Below are positions 1-8,378 of a DNA stretch of 54,624 nt, in pieces. Within the stretch, counting starts at the first letter, position 1, and every line of letters begins with the position of its first letter. Source of the stretch: Sulfuritalea sp. (GTDB taxonomy: Bacteria; Pseudomonadota; Gammaproteobacteria; Burkholderiales; Rhodocyclaceae); NCBI GenBank assembly GCA_022843505.1, contig JALHNN010000001.1, positions 1 to 54,624 of the forward strand, in the 5' to 3' direction. The notes under the pieces were generated by a model. That model had not been told where the DNA came from, ran no database searches, and saw only the letters and a program-made list of their open reading frames with translations. Made by a program: the position numbers and the translations under genes.

Positions 1-437
1 TATTCTCGACCCATGCAGGACATGGTGTTGATGACCCGTTGCTTCGTGCCGTCGTGATACCAAAGACAGCCGTCTCGATTCAGATAACGCTCCGTCATGT
101 CCCGCCTAATCCTTGCGTCCCAGTGGTGCAGCCGAAGCTGCATGTCGTCAGAGATCAGGAGAAGGATGTCCCACCGACCGAAAACATCTCCATCGCTCTG
201 CACATCGGCATTGCACGCCTCGATCTTGGTGCGCGAGTTTCCGCCCACAAGAATGACGTTTTGGTGCAAATCCATAGCCCGCCTGAACACGCCTTCATCC
301 ATCGTCACGTCATCGAGATCGAGAGATACCAGAAAGGTAATCCGAAGCATGTCCGCCGCCCCATCCACGTACTCCCGCAGGCGGTGAAGGAATATCTCCG
401 GACGCTGGCGGGTGGGATACTTTACGAGGATGCGCAT
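1..437 (-). CDS. Glycosyltransferase-like protein, 3' end cut by window edge
   Basis: An open minus-strand frame begins with ATG at 437 and runs off the left edge after 145 codons. It starts 4 bases after the stop of the upstream glycosyltransferase gene, so the two are probably co-transcribed. The product begins MRILVKYPTRQRP and has a GT-A-like pattern: a hydrophobic strand ending in DLDD (residues 40-43), a GGNSRTKIEACNAD segment (65-78) like the nucleotide-sugar region of family 2 enzymes, and ILLLISDDM (91-99), a candidate DxD metal site. A plus-strand frame overlaps it but has no recognisable protein character. Function is inferred as sugar transfer, perhaps to virion or host surface; acceptor unknown. 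Confidence 0.75.
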   Translation of the reverse strand, partial: MRILVKYPTRQRPEIFLHRLREYVDGAADMLRITFLVSLDLDDVTMDEGVFRRAMDLHQNVILVGGNSRTKIEACNADVQSDGDVFGRWDILLLISDDMQLRLHHWDARIRRDMTERYLNRDGCLWYHDGTKQRVINTMSCMGRE

Positions 438-441
438 GGCC

Positions 442-1371
442 TCAATAAACCCTCTTGCCCACATGGCCAAGAACGAGCCCGGTGTCCACGTAGGTTTTGA
501 TGCCCAGCTTGCCAGCACGGCGGCAGAATGCCACGTCCTCCCCGCGCCAGACATTCGACCTCCCAAAGTACCCTGGCGGCTCCTTGTCCCGAGGCGGCGG
601 CGGGGGCGCAATATCGGCCAGAATCCCGCCCGGCGTGGCCGCCGCCTTCATCTCCTCGAAAACCGAGCGATGAACTCGCACAAACCCAAAGGCGGTCCAG
701 CCAACTTCCTCAAGCCGGGACTCGCTGGTCTTGCCCGTGAAACACCCGTTCAGGCGCTCGTTCTCCGTTGCCGCCCTGAAGGCAGATTCGCACTGGACCT
801 TGCCCGTCCCGCGACGATCCCGGTAGAGGCCGCCAACGATGCGCGCCTCCTTGGGGTGAGACATGATCCTGTCGAATGCGTTGAAGCTGGCCCGTGGTTC
901 GGCCAGAGGAACCCCCGCATGGCGCAGCATGGCCCCGTTGCCACACGGCAGGATCATGTCGCAATCGGCGAAGATGAACCATTCGGCGGTGGACAGCAGG
1001 GCCCGCTCGGCCAAGTCATTCCTCGCTTCCTCGATCAGCGTCCGCAGCTTGGGGATGATCGCAATCTTCTCGATGCCGTACAGCCGCATCGACCGAATCA
1101 GCGTGATCAGGAACATCGGCTCAGGATCTTCGTAGATCGGAAGAAGAAGCGCGATGCCCTCATTTGTCTTTCCCCACAGTTCAGGTGTCTGACAGAGGAG
1201 CGTTTCGTCCCAGACCTTTTGGGCGGCAGCAAGGCTGGGTGCGTTCTTGCCCTTCTTCCAGCCTGCGATGGTCCCGAGAGATACGCCGAAGTAGGTTGCG
1301 GCCTCGGCATCGGGCATTGTGCCGATCTTGTCCAGGACGAGGGCGGCCAGTTCTTGCGGCGGCGTAGGCAT
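442..1371 (-). CDS. Helix-turn-helix / glycosyltransferase fusion protein
   Basis: The 309-residue product joins two modules. Residues about 8-55 look like a Cro/XRE-type helix-turn-helix (AEAATYFGVSLGTIAGWKKG, 23-42). The rest is GT-A glycosyltransferase-like: FADCDMILP with DCD at 136-138 as probable metal-binding DxD, GGLYRDR at about 180-186, and the C-terminal signature WRGEDVAFC (275-283) plus LGHVG (301-305), where the ED pair and His are typical catalytic or metal ligands of phage family-2-type enzymes. The gene starts 2 bases after the scaffold-like gene and is followed by another glycosyltransferase-like gene. The HTH may have been gained from a regulator or may be a nucleic-acid targeting domain; which one cannot be told from sequence. 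Confidence 0.8.
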   Translation of the reverse strand: MPTPPQELAALVLDKIGTMPDAEAATYFGVSLGTIAGWKKGKNAPSLAAAQKVWDETLLCQTPELWGKTNEGIALLLPIYEDPEPMFLITLIRSMRLYGIEKIAIIPKLRTLIEEARNDLAERALLSTAEWFIFADCDMILPCGNGAMLRHAGVPLAEPRASFNAFDRIMSHPKEARIVGGLYRDRRGTGKVQCESAFRAATENERLNGCFTGKTSESRLEEVGWTAFGFVRVHRSVFEEMKAAATPGGILADIAPPPPPRDKEPPGYFGRSNVWRGEDVAFCRRAGKLGIKTYVDTGLVLGHVGKRVY

Positions 1372-1373
1372 CG

Positions 1374-2906
1374 TCAGTCTTCGGTAGTTCCAGACTGCAA
1401 CGCGGTGGCCCGCGCCCGGAGGCCGCTCCTGAAGTCGGTCGGGTCAGACGGCTCCGGCTCCTTGGTCGATTTTCCTGCCGAGGTCAGCAGCGATCCGCCC
1501 TTGCCGGTCGTCTTCATCGCCCCCTTGGCCTTGGAAAGCTGCTCCTTGAGTGCCGCCACCTCGCTTTCAAGTGCGCCAACCGTGCGCCGGAGGTGATGGG
1601 CCTCGGCGGCTTCGAGCTTCATCTGGCCGTATTCCAGCGGTGTCGATGGGTGCTTGCCGAGCCCATCGCGGAGCTGTTTGTTGAACTCGTTGGTCTCCTC
1701 GATCTGCTGGCGTTGCTCCGGCGTGGCATTGGCCGGGATTTCCACGTCCTTGAGCCAATCTGTCTTGCTCGTCGTTTCCGCAAGCCAGTTGGAGTATTCC
1801 TCCGCGGCCTTGCGTTCCGCCGCCTGCCTCCCCTCGACGGCAGCCCGCTGCGCGGCTTCCTGCTTCTCGTAGTGCTCTTTGAAATTGGCCGCCTCCTTCT
1901 CCTTGGCGACCCGTGCTTCCTCGGAAAGGAGGCGCTGCTGCCCCATGGCGGTCTTGATGAACTCGGCGTCGTCGAGTGGAATCGCCTGCATCCACGAACG
2001 CGCCAGTTCGGCCGCAGAGCGCGTAACCTGGACGTTCTCCCCGGTGCCGGGATCGACCTCGGTCACAGTGAATTGCTGGGTTGAGCGGCTGAACGGCCCG
2101 AATCCGCCCGCATCGGCAATCGCCTTCATCGTGGCCTGATTCACGAATTTTCCGAGCGTGTCGGCGATTGACTTTTCCGCCCGCGAGATGGGCTCGACAT
2201 ACTTAGCCTTGAAGTCGGGGTCGTTTTCGATTTCGACCCTGCGCCGAAGAATCTGGGCTGTTTGGGTAGCCTCCTCGAACTTCTTCTTCAGTTCGGCATA
2301 TTCTTCGGCGTTAACTGCGGTGGCGGGCTTTTTCCTGGCCTCCTCCAGTTCCCGCCTCGCCTCGGCCACGGCCTCGTCCTTCTTGGCGATCTCGCGCAGG
2401 AAGTGCTTGATTCGCTTGGCCGTTTCCGGCTTGTCGTGGGCAAGCACTTTGCGCTGATCTTCAGGGACATCCTCCTCCTCGGTCTTCTTGGGGGTCTCCT
2501 CTTTTTTCTCGACGGCCGGCGCAGCCTTTTTGTCGTCGGACTTTGGGGGAGCCTTGGCCTTCACCTCAATCACCTTCTCGGGATCTGATTCCTTCTCGGT
2601 CGCAGGGGCCTCCTGCTTTTTCTTCATCATCTCCCGCGCCTTCTCGCCGAACCCATCCAGCGACCGCTCCATGAGCCTCCCCTTGTCATCGCCAATGCGG
2701 AGGGTGTCTTCACGAGGCTCCTTGAAGACCGTTTTCGGGACCTCGGGGGCCGGCGGCTGCGGGTCCAGGGAGGGACGGCTGCTGCCGGCGAGTTCCTGGT
2801 TGAGCTGTTCCGGCGTAATCGGCTTGGCGGACGAGCCCGCTTGGCTCGGTGGAGATGCTTGAGGGGGGGTTGGGTCTGGCATAAGGGGGTTGGGTCTGGT
2901 GCTCAC
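1374..2906 (-). CDS. Scaffold-like, highly charged coiled-coil protein
   Basis: A 510-residue, Pro-rich then Lys/Glu-rich protein lying directly downstream of the portal. Residues 1-60 are proline-rich, 90-170 are a KE-rich low-complexity stretch, and about 170-240 and 330-370 are predicted long charged helices; there are no enzyme motifs. Size, charge, coiled coil and position between portal and the expected capsid gene fit an internal scaffolding protein, which would template procapsid assembly; this is inference from context. The start is GTG at 2906, preceded by a good GGAGG, and overlaps the upstream stop by 4 bases (GTGA). The expected major capsid gene is not in this window and may lie beyond the left edge. 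Confidence 0.6.
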   Translation of the reverse strand: MSTRPNPLMPDPTPPQASPPSQAGSSAKPITPEQLNQELAGSSRPSLDPQPPAPEVPKTVFKEPREDTLRIGDDKGRLMERSLDGFGEKAREMMKKKQEAPATEKESDPEKVIEVKAKAPPKSDDKKAAPAVEKKEETPKKTEEEDVPEDQRKVLAHDKPETAKRIKHFLREIAKKDEAVAEARRELEEARKKPATAVNAEEYAELKKKFEEATQTAQILRRRVEIENDPDFKAKYVEPISRAEKSIADTLGKFVNQATMKAIADAGGFGPFSRSTQQFTVTEVDPGTGENVQVTRSAAELARSWMQAIPLDDAEFIKTAMGQQRLLSEEARVAKEKEAANFKEHYEKQEAAQRAAVEGRQAAERKAAEEYSNWLAETTSKTDWLKDVEIPANATPEQRQQIEETNEFNKQLRDGLGKHPSTPLEYGQMKLEAAEAHHLRRTVGALESEVAALKEQLSKAKGAMKTTGKGGSLLTSAGKSTKEPEPSDPTDFRSGLRARATALQSGTTED

Positions 2907-3166
2907 GCCTCCATCGGCGGTTCGTCCAGCGTCCTCTCGGACGACGGAAGCCGGGTAAGGACACCGGTCAGATCATTCAGGGCCTCCTGGTATCCGGCCC
3001 ACTTCAGGGACGCCTCCATGATGGCCGCCACGGTGTCTCCCTTGGCGGCTGGACAGTGATTCATCCGCAAAAACATGACCGCCTCCTGAAACCGTGGATC
3101 GCCGGCAATTTGCCGCCACCAAATAATTGTGGTCTTGTCCAGCGTCGGAGCATCCATGGTCGTCAC
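2903..3166 (-). CDS. Small hypothetical protein between portal and scaffold genes
   Basis: An 87-residue acidic product (GTG at 3166; ATG at 3157 is an alternative). It contains WWRQIAGDPRFQEAVMFLR and an aromatic helix around residues 54-65, with no motif I recognise. It overlaps the scaffold-like gene by 4 bases, so translation is probably coupled, and lies 66 bases below the portal stop. Position suggests a head-assembly accessory protein, but nothing in the sequence proves this. Confidence 0.55.
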   Translation of the reverse strand: MTTMDAPTLDKTTIIWWRQIAGDPRFQEAVMFLRMNHCPAAKGDTVAAIMEASLKWAGYQEALNDLTGVLTRLPSSERTLDEPPMEA

Positions 3167-3231
3167 TTACTCTGCGCACGCGGCCTAACGTCGTGTCAAC
3201 CAAAGAATGACAGGCGTGTCAAAATTTTGCA

Positions 3232-5406
3232 TTATCCCGCAAGCTGCTGACCAGAAATTTGCGGAGCGCCTTGCTCGGCGAACTGTTGCTGCTGGGCGGC
3301 GGCCTGCTCCTTGGCCTTTTCCTCCATCGCGCGCTGGTAGCGTGCAAGAGTGGCCTTGGCCTCGTTGATCTGGTCCGGCGGCCACGTCTTTTGGCTCACC
3401 CCAGCGGCGTAGTGCGCGGCCAAATGAGTGAGTCCTGCCACCGCAGCCTGCATGAGCCCTCCGTTGATCGCGTCCTCGATTGGCTTGCCGGCCAGGCCCT
3501 GCCAGTGGACGTAATGGTTGTCCGTGACCACCACCTGCACCGGCTCGCCGGTCACCAGCATGGTCGTATTCTCAATCTGTTGCTGGCGTTGCTGCGCCGT
3601 GATCGTGGTTATGTCCCCATCCGGGACCACAATGCTTTCCACGAAAGAATCTCCGCCCCCGGGGACGCCGGCCGCCATGTAGCGGGCTGCCGCCGACTGG
3701 TTAAACAGGGGGTTCCCCATGACAGACGAGGCAAATTGGGCGCGCTGGCTTGCGGCATACTCGGTGAAGTCGGTAACGCTTTGGATTACCGGCTGATTGA
3801 TCAGAATCTCTATCTCCTCCTCAGTCAGGCTGATCGAAGGGGGAGGCGTGATCTTTTGCAGGATTTTTATACTTTTCCGCAACTTCCTCCAAATCGACGC
3901 GAGCCACCCGGCGTTGTCTCCCAACAATTTTTTGCGAACCCCCTTGGCGTATTCGTCATCGCTGTCTGGATCGAGCATCCGGCTGATCATGGTCCTCACC
4001 ACCAACGCAACCTGCTTCATCCACGCCTCCAGCACATCGCGCTGCGCCTCCTGCTCACGCGCAAGGGCGGCGTTCACCTGAGCGGCCTTTATGTCACTGG
4101 GCTGAAGGGGGATGGGCGGAAGATAATCGCCCACAATTTCTTGCGCCCACTGCGTCATACGGTCATCCAGGGCCAGATAGCCCTCTGACTTGCCCCCCAC
4201 CGCGGCCACGTTTCCAGCGAAGGTAGCCCCGGTGGCGATAATCATGGTGTCGTTCACCACAAGTTGTGCAGTGGCAACGTCTTTTGCGGACGCAACCTGC
4301 AACTTCTGCTTGTTGCTGTTCAGCAGGTTGTCTATCGAGTCGTTCCGCACCCTCTCCACCTGTGCAGCAAGGTCGTAAAGCAGCTGCCCGGCGCCCCAGG
4401 AACCGTGGATCGTGCCGTCCCCATACCCAAACGTCATGGCGACCACAACGTCGTCCGTCCTTTCGTATGCGTCAAGGTGCTCGTAGAGAAGCTGGAACTT
4501 GGTCGGTCCGCTTGGCCACAGAATGTAATGGCTGACCTTACCGTTGAACTCCACAACGTATAAATGCCTGCACTCTATAACCTTGGTGGTTTTTGTGTAA
4601 CTGAAATCCCATGCCTGCTCTCGAATCATCTCCTCCCACTTGCGTAGGTTGCTGTAATCGCTCGGCATTGCCGGAAGACTGGCCGCTTGGACGGCGGCCG
4701 CCACGGCGTCCTTCTGCCAATTCTCGCTTCCGCCCTCGACAGACTTCCGCACGATCTCCAGCAGGACATTGGGCTGGTAATCCCACTTCAGCGTGAACCT
4801 TTGCAGGTTTTCGTCCATGACCTCGGTTCCACGTGGAACGAACCCCCTGTCCATCCGGCATAAGTGCGGTCTCCACTCGTAAGGGTCTGTCCATGAAGCA
4901 AATCCGAACCCGTAATCCACCACCTCGGATGCCAACCCCCGCCAGAACATGTCATTTTTCCGCCATCCACGGATGGCCCGCGTCATTGTGTCCCTAAAAA
5001 ACTGGGTTTTCTTCTGTCCTTCAGGCCATCCGGCCGGAAGTTCGGCGGCCGTCATGGTCGATGCCGTCAGGACCGGCATGTAAAAGCGGGGCGCAGCTCG
5101 ATTCAGCTCCTTTTGCAGGAACCTGGTCGAAAAGTTTCGCTTCCACGCCTTGCCCTGATCCTTGAGATCCTTGTTGTTGTAAGGAGGCGCACCCTGCTTC
5201 TTGGCCGTGATTCTCCTGGCGTTCCTGATCAGGTTTCTCGCGTCCCGAATGTCGGTCTCTGTGAGATTCACCGCAGCATCGACCGAGGTGACCACGCGAT
5301 TGTCCGCCCCCATGGTTTTCTCGTCTACCTCCGGAGACGCGCCGTAGCCGCTCCCTGTCGGAGAAGTGGCAGTGGAAGATGGTAACCGGGAAAGCGGAGT
5401 CTCCAT
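3232..5406 (-). CDS. Portal protein (head-tail connector)
   Basis: A 724-residue protein with the layout of podovirus-type portals: a variable N-terminus, a wing rich in Trp/Tyr (residues about 140-300), a central helical stem and crown region around 430-520 (AALAREQEAQRDVLEAWMKQ), and a long Gln/Ala-rich C-terminal tail (about 680-724). Portals form the dodecameric ring through which DNA is packaged by the terminase. The assignment rests on length, composition, and the portal-small protein-scaffold order on one strand. The family match itself was not tested. The start ATG at 5406 gives a natural length. Confidence 0.75.
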   Translation of the reverse strand: METPLSRLPSSTATSPTGSGYGASPEVDEKTMGADNRVVTSVDAAVNLTETDIRDARNLIRNARRITAKKQGAPPYNNKDLKDQGKAWKRNFSTRFLQKELNRAAPRFYMPVLTASTMTAAELPAGWPEGQKKTQFFRDTMTRAIRGWRKNDMFWRGLASEVVDYGFGFASWTDPYEWRPHLCRMDRGFVPRGTEVMDENLQRFTLKWDYQPNVLLEIVRKSVEGGSENWQKDAVAAAVQAASLPAMPSDYSNLRKWEEMIREQAWDFSYTKTTKVIECRHLYVVEFNGKVSHYILWPSGPTKFQLLYEHLDAYERTDDVVVAMTFGYGDGTIHGSWGAGQLLYDLAAQVERVRNDSIDNLLNSNKQKLQVASAKDVATAQLVVNDTMIIATGATFAGNVAAVGGKSEGYLALDDRMTQWAQEIVGDYLPPIPLQPSDIKAAQVNAALAREQEAQRDVLEAWMKQVALVVRTMISRMLDPDSDDEYAKGVRKKLLGDNAGWLASIWRKLRKSIKILQKITPPPSISLTEEEIEILINQPVIQSVTDFTEYAASQRAQFASSVMGNPLFNQSAAARYMAAGVPGGGDSFVESIVVPDGDITTITAQQRQQQIENTTMLVTGEPVQVVVTDNHYVHWQGLAGKPIEDAINGGLMQAAVAGLTHLAAHYAAGVSQKTWPPDQINEAKATLARYQRAMEEKAKEQAAAQQQQFAEQGAPQISGQQLAG

Positions 5407-5473
5407 CGACAGAATCTACTCGTGGTCCAGCATTTGACGGACTGTCAGAATGTCGCGAACCGGAGTCAATGAT

Positions 5474-5779
5474 TTAGCGGCGCGGTCCCACCGGGCAATC
5501 CGGCCACATCTGGTGCCGGACCAGCATCTTGATCGCCTTCTTCGCCTGCGCGAGCGACCATTGGCGCGTTCCGCTTTCCAGATAGGAAATCATTCCGCTG
5601 CTCAGGCCCATCCGCCGGGAAAATTCGTCCAGCCTGATCCTGCGGGCCTTGCGTTCAGCCCGGACCATCCTGCCGAACTCACGCCAGAGCCGGCGCGTGC
5701 CCTCGCGCTCGCGCTTCCGGCGCCGTTCGTCAGCTTCCATCGAGGTGATCATGCGGCCCAATGCTTCGAGTGTGGTCAT
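5474..5779 (-). CDS. XRE-family helix-turn-helix protein
   Basis: A 101-residue basic protein. Residues 20-45 are a charged helix (ERRRKREREG) and 47-85 form a Cro/C1-type HTH with the pattern LDEFSRRMGLSSGMISYLES, which has the usual spacing of helices 2 and 3. It probably binds operator DNA. It overlaps the upstream gene by 4 bases (ATGA) and lies immediately upstream of the portal, so it may control head genes; target unknown. Confidence 0.75.
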   Translation of the reverse strand: MTTLEALGRMITSMEADERRRKREREGTRRLWREFGRMVRAERKARRIRLDEFSRRMGLSSGMISYLESGTRQWSLAQAKKAIKMLVRHQMWPDCPVGPRR

Positions 5780-6093
5780 GTCATCAATCCCTCCATATAC
5801 CCAAACGCGAATCCCTTCCTCGCCAACACATCCTCCGTTCGCGGATCAAAAATGTCCCCATCCCTGAACGCCTTCATTCCCGCCGCGTGAGCCTTCGACT
5901 TCCCTGCCGTGCTCTCCAGCTTGATCCTGCGTCCAAACCGCGCCACGGCCTGATCAAGCGTGCCAAAGCGGTGTGTGACGAGCGGAGAGCCGTTGCCAAA
6001 CTGGTGCTCGCCAGCGGCGTTCTCGCCATAATAGACGACTTGCTGACCCTGAACATCGGCCATGGATTGCGCGCGGGGATTCATTCCAGACAT
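5776..6093 (-). CDS. Hypothetical protein upstream of HTH gene
   Basis: A 105-residue basic protein, not recognised. It shows a glycine-rich N-terminal half, a possible helix with FGTLDQAVARFGRRIK, and a C-terminal helix ending in FGYMEGLMT. It is the first gene of the minus-strand head operon, divergent from the glycosyltransferase at 6146, with a 52-base gap between that should hold both promoters. It overlaps the HTH gene by ATGA. Confidence 0.55.
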   Translation of the reverse strand: MSGMNPRAQSMADVQGQQVVYYGENAAGEHQFGNGSPLVTHRFGTLDQAVARFGRRIKLESTAGKSKAHAAGMKAFRDGDIFDPRTEDVLARKGFAFGYMEGLMT

Positions 6094-6145
6094 CGCTTAA
6101 CATCTCGTGTTGCGCTGTCGAGATTTTTATCCAACCTTGGTTTTC

Positions 6146-6730
6146 ATGGACATCCTCCTTTCCGTCCTGGTCCCTTCCCTGCCCGAACGGCTGGACAAAT
6201 TGAGTGAATTGCTCGCGGTCCTCGCAAAGCAGGCCGATCCCCAGTTGGAGGTCATCGCCTTTCTCGACAACCGCGCCCGCCATCTGGGCACGAAGAGAAA
6301 CGACATGATGGACATGGCCGCCGGGCGCTACGTCTGCCACATTGACGACGACGACTCCGTGTCACCGGATTTCTTCAGGACACTGAAGCCCGAACTGGAG
6401 CACGGAGTCGATTTGGTGGCCTACAATGCCGATTGCAGCCTGAACGGCTCGCCGCCGTTTATCGTCCGCACGATCCTTGGTGCGCAGAACGAACAGCCGA
6501 AACACCTGCCCCACGGGCGATTCTCAGACATCATCCGCACGCCATGGCACTGGTGCGCGTGGCGAACCGACTTTGCGCGGGACTTTCGTTTCCCGGATCA
6601 CCACGACGGTGCCGAGGACTGGTTCTTTCTCAAGCAGGCACTGCCCAAGGTGAAGACATGGCGGAAGGTAGAGAAGGTTCTGTTCCATCACCGGTATTGC
6701 CGGGAGCGGACGACGTTTGGGCCGCGGTAA
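6146..6730 (+). CDS. Family-2-type glycosyltransferase
   Basis: A 194-residue GT-A-fold protein. MDILLSVLVPSLPERLDKL is the classic first beta strand and loop of GT2 enzymes, KRNDMMDMAAGRYVCHIDDDD (residues 50-70) gives the nucleotide-sugar helix and the DxD metal site, and HDGAEDWFFLKQ carries the ED acid pair near the C-terminus. An upstream TTG in frame is less likely than the ATG at 6146 because homology-like sequence starts there. It is a lone plus-strand gene facing array 1; its stop is 1 base from the opposing stop. Third glycosyltransferase-like gene of the window; acceptor unknown. Confidence 0.82.
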   Translation: MDILLSVLVPSLPERLDKLSELLAVLAKQADPQLEVIAFLDNRARHLGTKRNDMMDMAAGRYVCHIDDDDSVSPDFFRTLKPELEHGVDLVAYNADCSLNGSPPFIVRTILGAQNEQPKHLPHGRFSDIIRTPWHWCAWRTDFARDFRFPDHHDGAEDWFFLKQALPKVKTWRKVEKVLFHHRYCRERTTFGPR

Positions 6731-6731
6731 G

Positions 6732-7283
6732 CTAAGGGCTGCGGCCCTCGGGGTCGCCCTTGTTGTTCGGTGAAGGGATGCGGCGCAGTTGGCTATGCCA
6801 GCGCAAGGCACGCAGCGCGGTGTCATCGAGCGGATGGCGAAGCACGTCGAGGCAGTCGGCCAGGCCGTCTGCACATTTCCCAAGCTCGTCGTAGTCCGCA
6901 GTCCGCACGGTCCATCCGTCGAGTTCATGGTCCAGGATTTCGGCGACTAACCGACGGGCCTCGGCGTGCTCGTTCGACATGAGCCAATCGCGGAAGCGGC
7001 CCTCGATTGCGGTCACGATTGTCTCTGCGAGGGCAGAAGCATCCGGAGTGTCCTCTACAGGTCGGACGGCGGAGCTATGTCCCATGACATGATTTCGCAG
7101 TGCTACAGGATCGGCCAACATCGCTCGCACTTCCGACGCCAACACTAGGCCAAACCGCCCAACCAATCGCCCGACACAGCGCTGAATGATGGCAAGCCCC
7201 CGGTCAAGTGCGCTGTATTTGGAACGCCAGCGGTTGTATCTCTGCCACTTCCGGGCGGTTGTGGAAGTTACTCGATTCTTCAT
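6732..7283 (-). CDS. Cassette gene: hypothetical 183-residue protein
   Basis: Last gene of array 1. The N-terminus is basic (MKNRVTSTTARKWQRYNRW), the middle has amphipathic helices (ALAETIVTAIEGRFRDWLMS), and no catalytic motif is visible. The last residues (SPNNKGDPEGRSP) are encoded by the repeat at the array end, the same origin as the PN-containing C-termini of neighbouring cassette proteins. Function unknown. Confidence 0.6.
   Translation of the reverse strand: MKNRVTSTTARKWQRYNRWRSKYSALDRGLAIIQRCVGRLVGRFGLVLASEVRAMLADPVALRNHVMGHSSAVRPVEDTPDASALAETIVTAIEGRFRDWLMSNEHAEARRLVAEILDHELDGWTVRTADYDELGKCADGLADCLDVLRHPLDDTALRALRWHSQLRRIPSPNNKGDPEGRSP
6734..6771 (-). repeat. attC-like half site / hairpin at the 3' end of array 1
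   Basis: On the minus strand the box ACCGAAC (6771-6765) is followed by an 8-base spacer and a GC-rich stem, AAGGGC pairing with GCCCTT and GAGGGC with GCAGCCC-like sequence. It has the left half of the cassette repeats but no second GTT box. It lies between convergent genes and could also act as a terminator. Confidence 0.5.
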
Positions 7284-7292
7284 GTTGGTGAA

Positions 7293-7649
7293 TCACTGGG
7301 TCTGCGGAAAGATTAGTGCCTCGCTGCCGTCATCGGCCGCAGCGATCATCATCTTGTCGAGGAAGTCGTTCAGCGGGCTGTTGCCCACCTCGTCTTCGCG
7401 GGTCATCGCGCGTCCGACATCCCTCGCCCATGCCTTTCGGCGGCGCGTATCCACTTTGCAGTTGTTGAGTGGGCCACCGTTTCTCCAGTGACTAGCCCAT
7501 GCCAGAGTTCCGACGCCAATCTCGATCACGAGTTTGTTATCGCGGACCACGCACGCAAGCGGCGCAGACCCAGCGCCCACAGCCAACGCCCTAGCGGCGG
7601 ACTTCTTCGAGCGTGGCGTTGCCCGCTCAACATTGGATTTCTTTTTCAT
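7293..7649 (-). CDS. Cassette gene: hypothetical basic protein
   Basis: A 118-residue product with a lysine-rich N-terminus (MKKKSNVERATPRSKKSAAR) and the repeat-derived segment ALAVGAGSAPLA at residues 21-32, encoded by the inner arm and GTT side of the attC-like site. The body (LVIEIGVGTLAWASHWRNGG, RRRKAWARDVGRAM) looks like a small folded domain I do not recognise. The start lies in the loop of the site at 7580-7697. Confidence 0.6.
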   Translation of the reverse strand: MKKKSNVERATPRSKKSAARALAVGAGSAPLACVVRDNKLVIEIGVGTLAWASHWRNGGPLNNCKVDTRRRKAWARDVGRAMTREDEVGNSPLNDFLDKMMIAAADDGSEALIFPQTQ

Positions 7650-7697
7650 AGAGTGGTGCCTCCGCTCGCGGGCGTCGGCTGATGCTTATTGTTCGGC
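7580..7697. repeat. attC-like site between cassette genes
   Basis: Inner arms CAGCCAACGCCC (7580-7591) and GGGCGTCGGCTG (7670-7681) pair with a single A-C/G-T type change, then 9 bases and the outer box GTTCGGC (7691-7697). On the minus strand the upstream gene stops with TAA immediately before GCCGAAC, as in canonical cassettes. The left outer box is not clear. Confidence 0.6.
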
Positions 7698-7991
7698 TTA
7701 AAGGTCACGGGCCATGGCCGCGTCGATGGCGTGGCGGAGTGAGCACCAGTTAGTGCTAGCGAGGATGTCGTCCAGTGTGGCGAGGTTGGATTGCCCGAGG
7801 GCACGATTTTCCAGCCACCTGATTCTGTCCGTGTCGGTGGTCTCTTTCGCCGAACCAGTCGGCACAGCAGCAACGACCTTGATGGGGTCGCGAGATTCGG
7901 GCGGACTGCCTGCGCTCGGGCTGGCCATCGCGTCCAGCATGTCCGCGCAGGCGGCGTGAAATTGATCGGGGGTCTTGATCGGTGTCGTCAT
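7698..7991 (-). CDS. Cassette gene: phage small protein with DRIRWLE motif
   Basis: A 97-residue product. The C-terminal half has TDTDRIRWLENRAL and LRHAIDAAMARDL, a pattern seen in many small phage early proteins of unknown role that begin with T-D-x-x-R-x-x-W-L-E. The N-terminal 45 residues overlap the attC-like site at 7849-8039. Stop TAA abuts the next outer box. Function unknown. Confidence 0.65.
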   Translation of the reverse strand: MTTPIKTPDQFHAACADMLDAMASPSAGSPPESRDPIKVVAAVPTGSAKETTDTDRIRWLENRALGQSNLATLDDILASTNWCSLRHAIDAAMARDL

Positions 7992-8039
7992 TGGGTTGGC
8001 GGGTTTACGTTCTGGTCGTGGCTGACCTCCGTGTTCGGA
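7849..8039. repeat. attC-like site, long form, between cassette genes
   Basis: Left outer box GCCGAAC (7849-7855), 12 bases, inner arm CAGCAACGACC (7868-7878); right inner arm GGTCGTGGCTG (8014-8024), 8 bases, outer box GTTCGGA (8033-8039). Arms pair with one disturbed position. The start codon of the downstream gene (7991) is in the loop. Weaker than its neighbours because of the longer left spacer. Confidence 0.5.
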
Positions 8040-8378
8040 TTAGTAGAGGTTTTCACTGTAGAGTGTGCCGGGGACGCTTACCTGCTCGCGGATTTGTCCG
8101 GTCGTCTCGGCTCTCTTCCACGCGGTCTCGCGGTCCAAGAATTTGCCCCGGATGTCGATGAAGCCCTGTTCCTTTACCCGGCGGTGATAGCCGTCCCCGT
8201 AGATGCGGTGCAGCGTGGCCCGCATGTCGGGCGAGAAGTGGCGCACGCCAGCGACGATCAAGCCGTCATCCATCAGCATCGCGGCGGACACGATGCGATC
8301 CGAACCAGACGCCAGACCATCAATGACGGCCCGCGAGACGGCAGGGAGAGATTCGGGGCTTTGGAGTGGGGCCGTCAT
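8040..8378 (-). CDS. Cassette gene: phage protein family with GTLYSENLY ending
   Basis: A 112-residue product of a family often seen in phages: SAAMLMDDGLIVAGVRHFSP, then GFIDIRGKFLDRETAWKRA and a C-terminal GTLYSENLY. The repeated pattern suggests a small conserved fold, function unknown. The start ATG at 8378 overlaps the upstream stop (ATGA) and lies inside the attC-like site 8299-8399; the stop TAA precedes the next outer box directly. Confidence 0.75.
   Translation of the reverse strand: MTAPLQSPESLPAVSRAVIDGLASGSDRIVSAAMLMDDGLIVAGVRHFSPDMRATLHRIYGDGYHRRVKEQGFIDIRGKFLDRETAWKRAETTGQIREQVSVPGTLYSENLY

Noticed and set aside
39..500. Plus-strand 153-codon frame at the left edge
   Set aside because: The opposite strand reads as a glycosyltransferase with DLDD and ISDDM motifs in line with the preceding gene; the plus frame has no protein-like pattern.
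7131..7240. Extra attC-like site inside the 6732-7283 gene
   Set aside because: GCCCAAC and ACAGCGC/GCGCTGT pair, but no proper right box or spacing was found and it lies inside a coding region.
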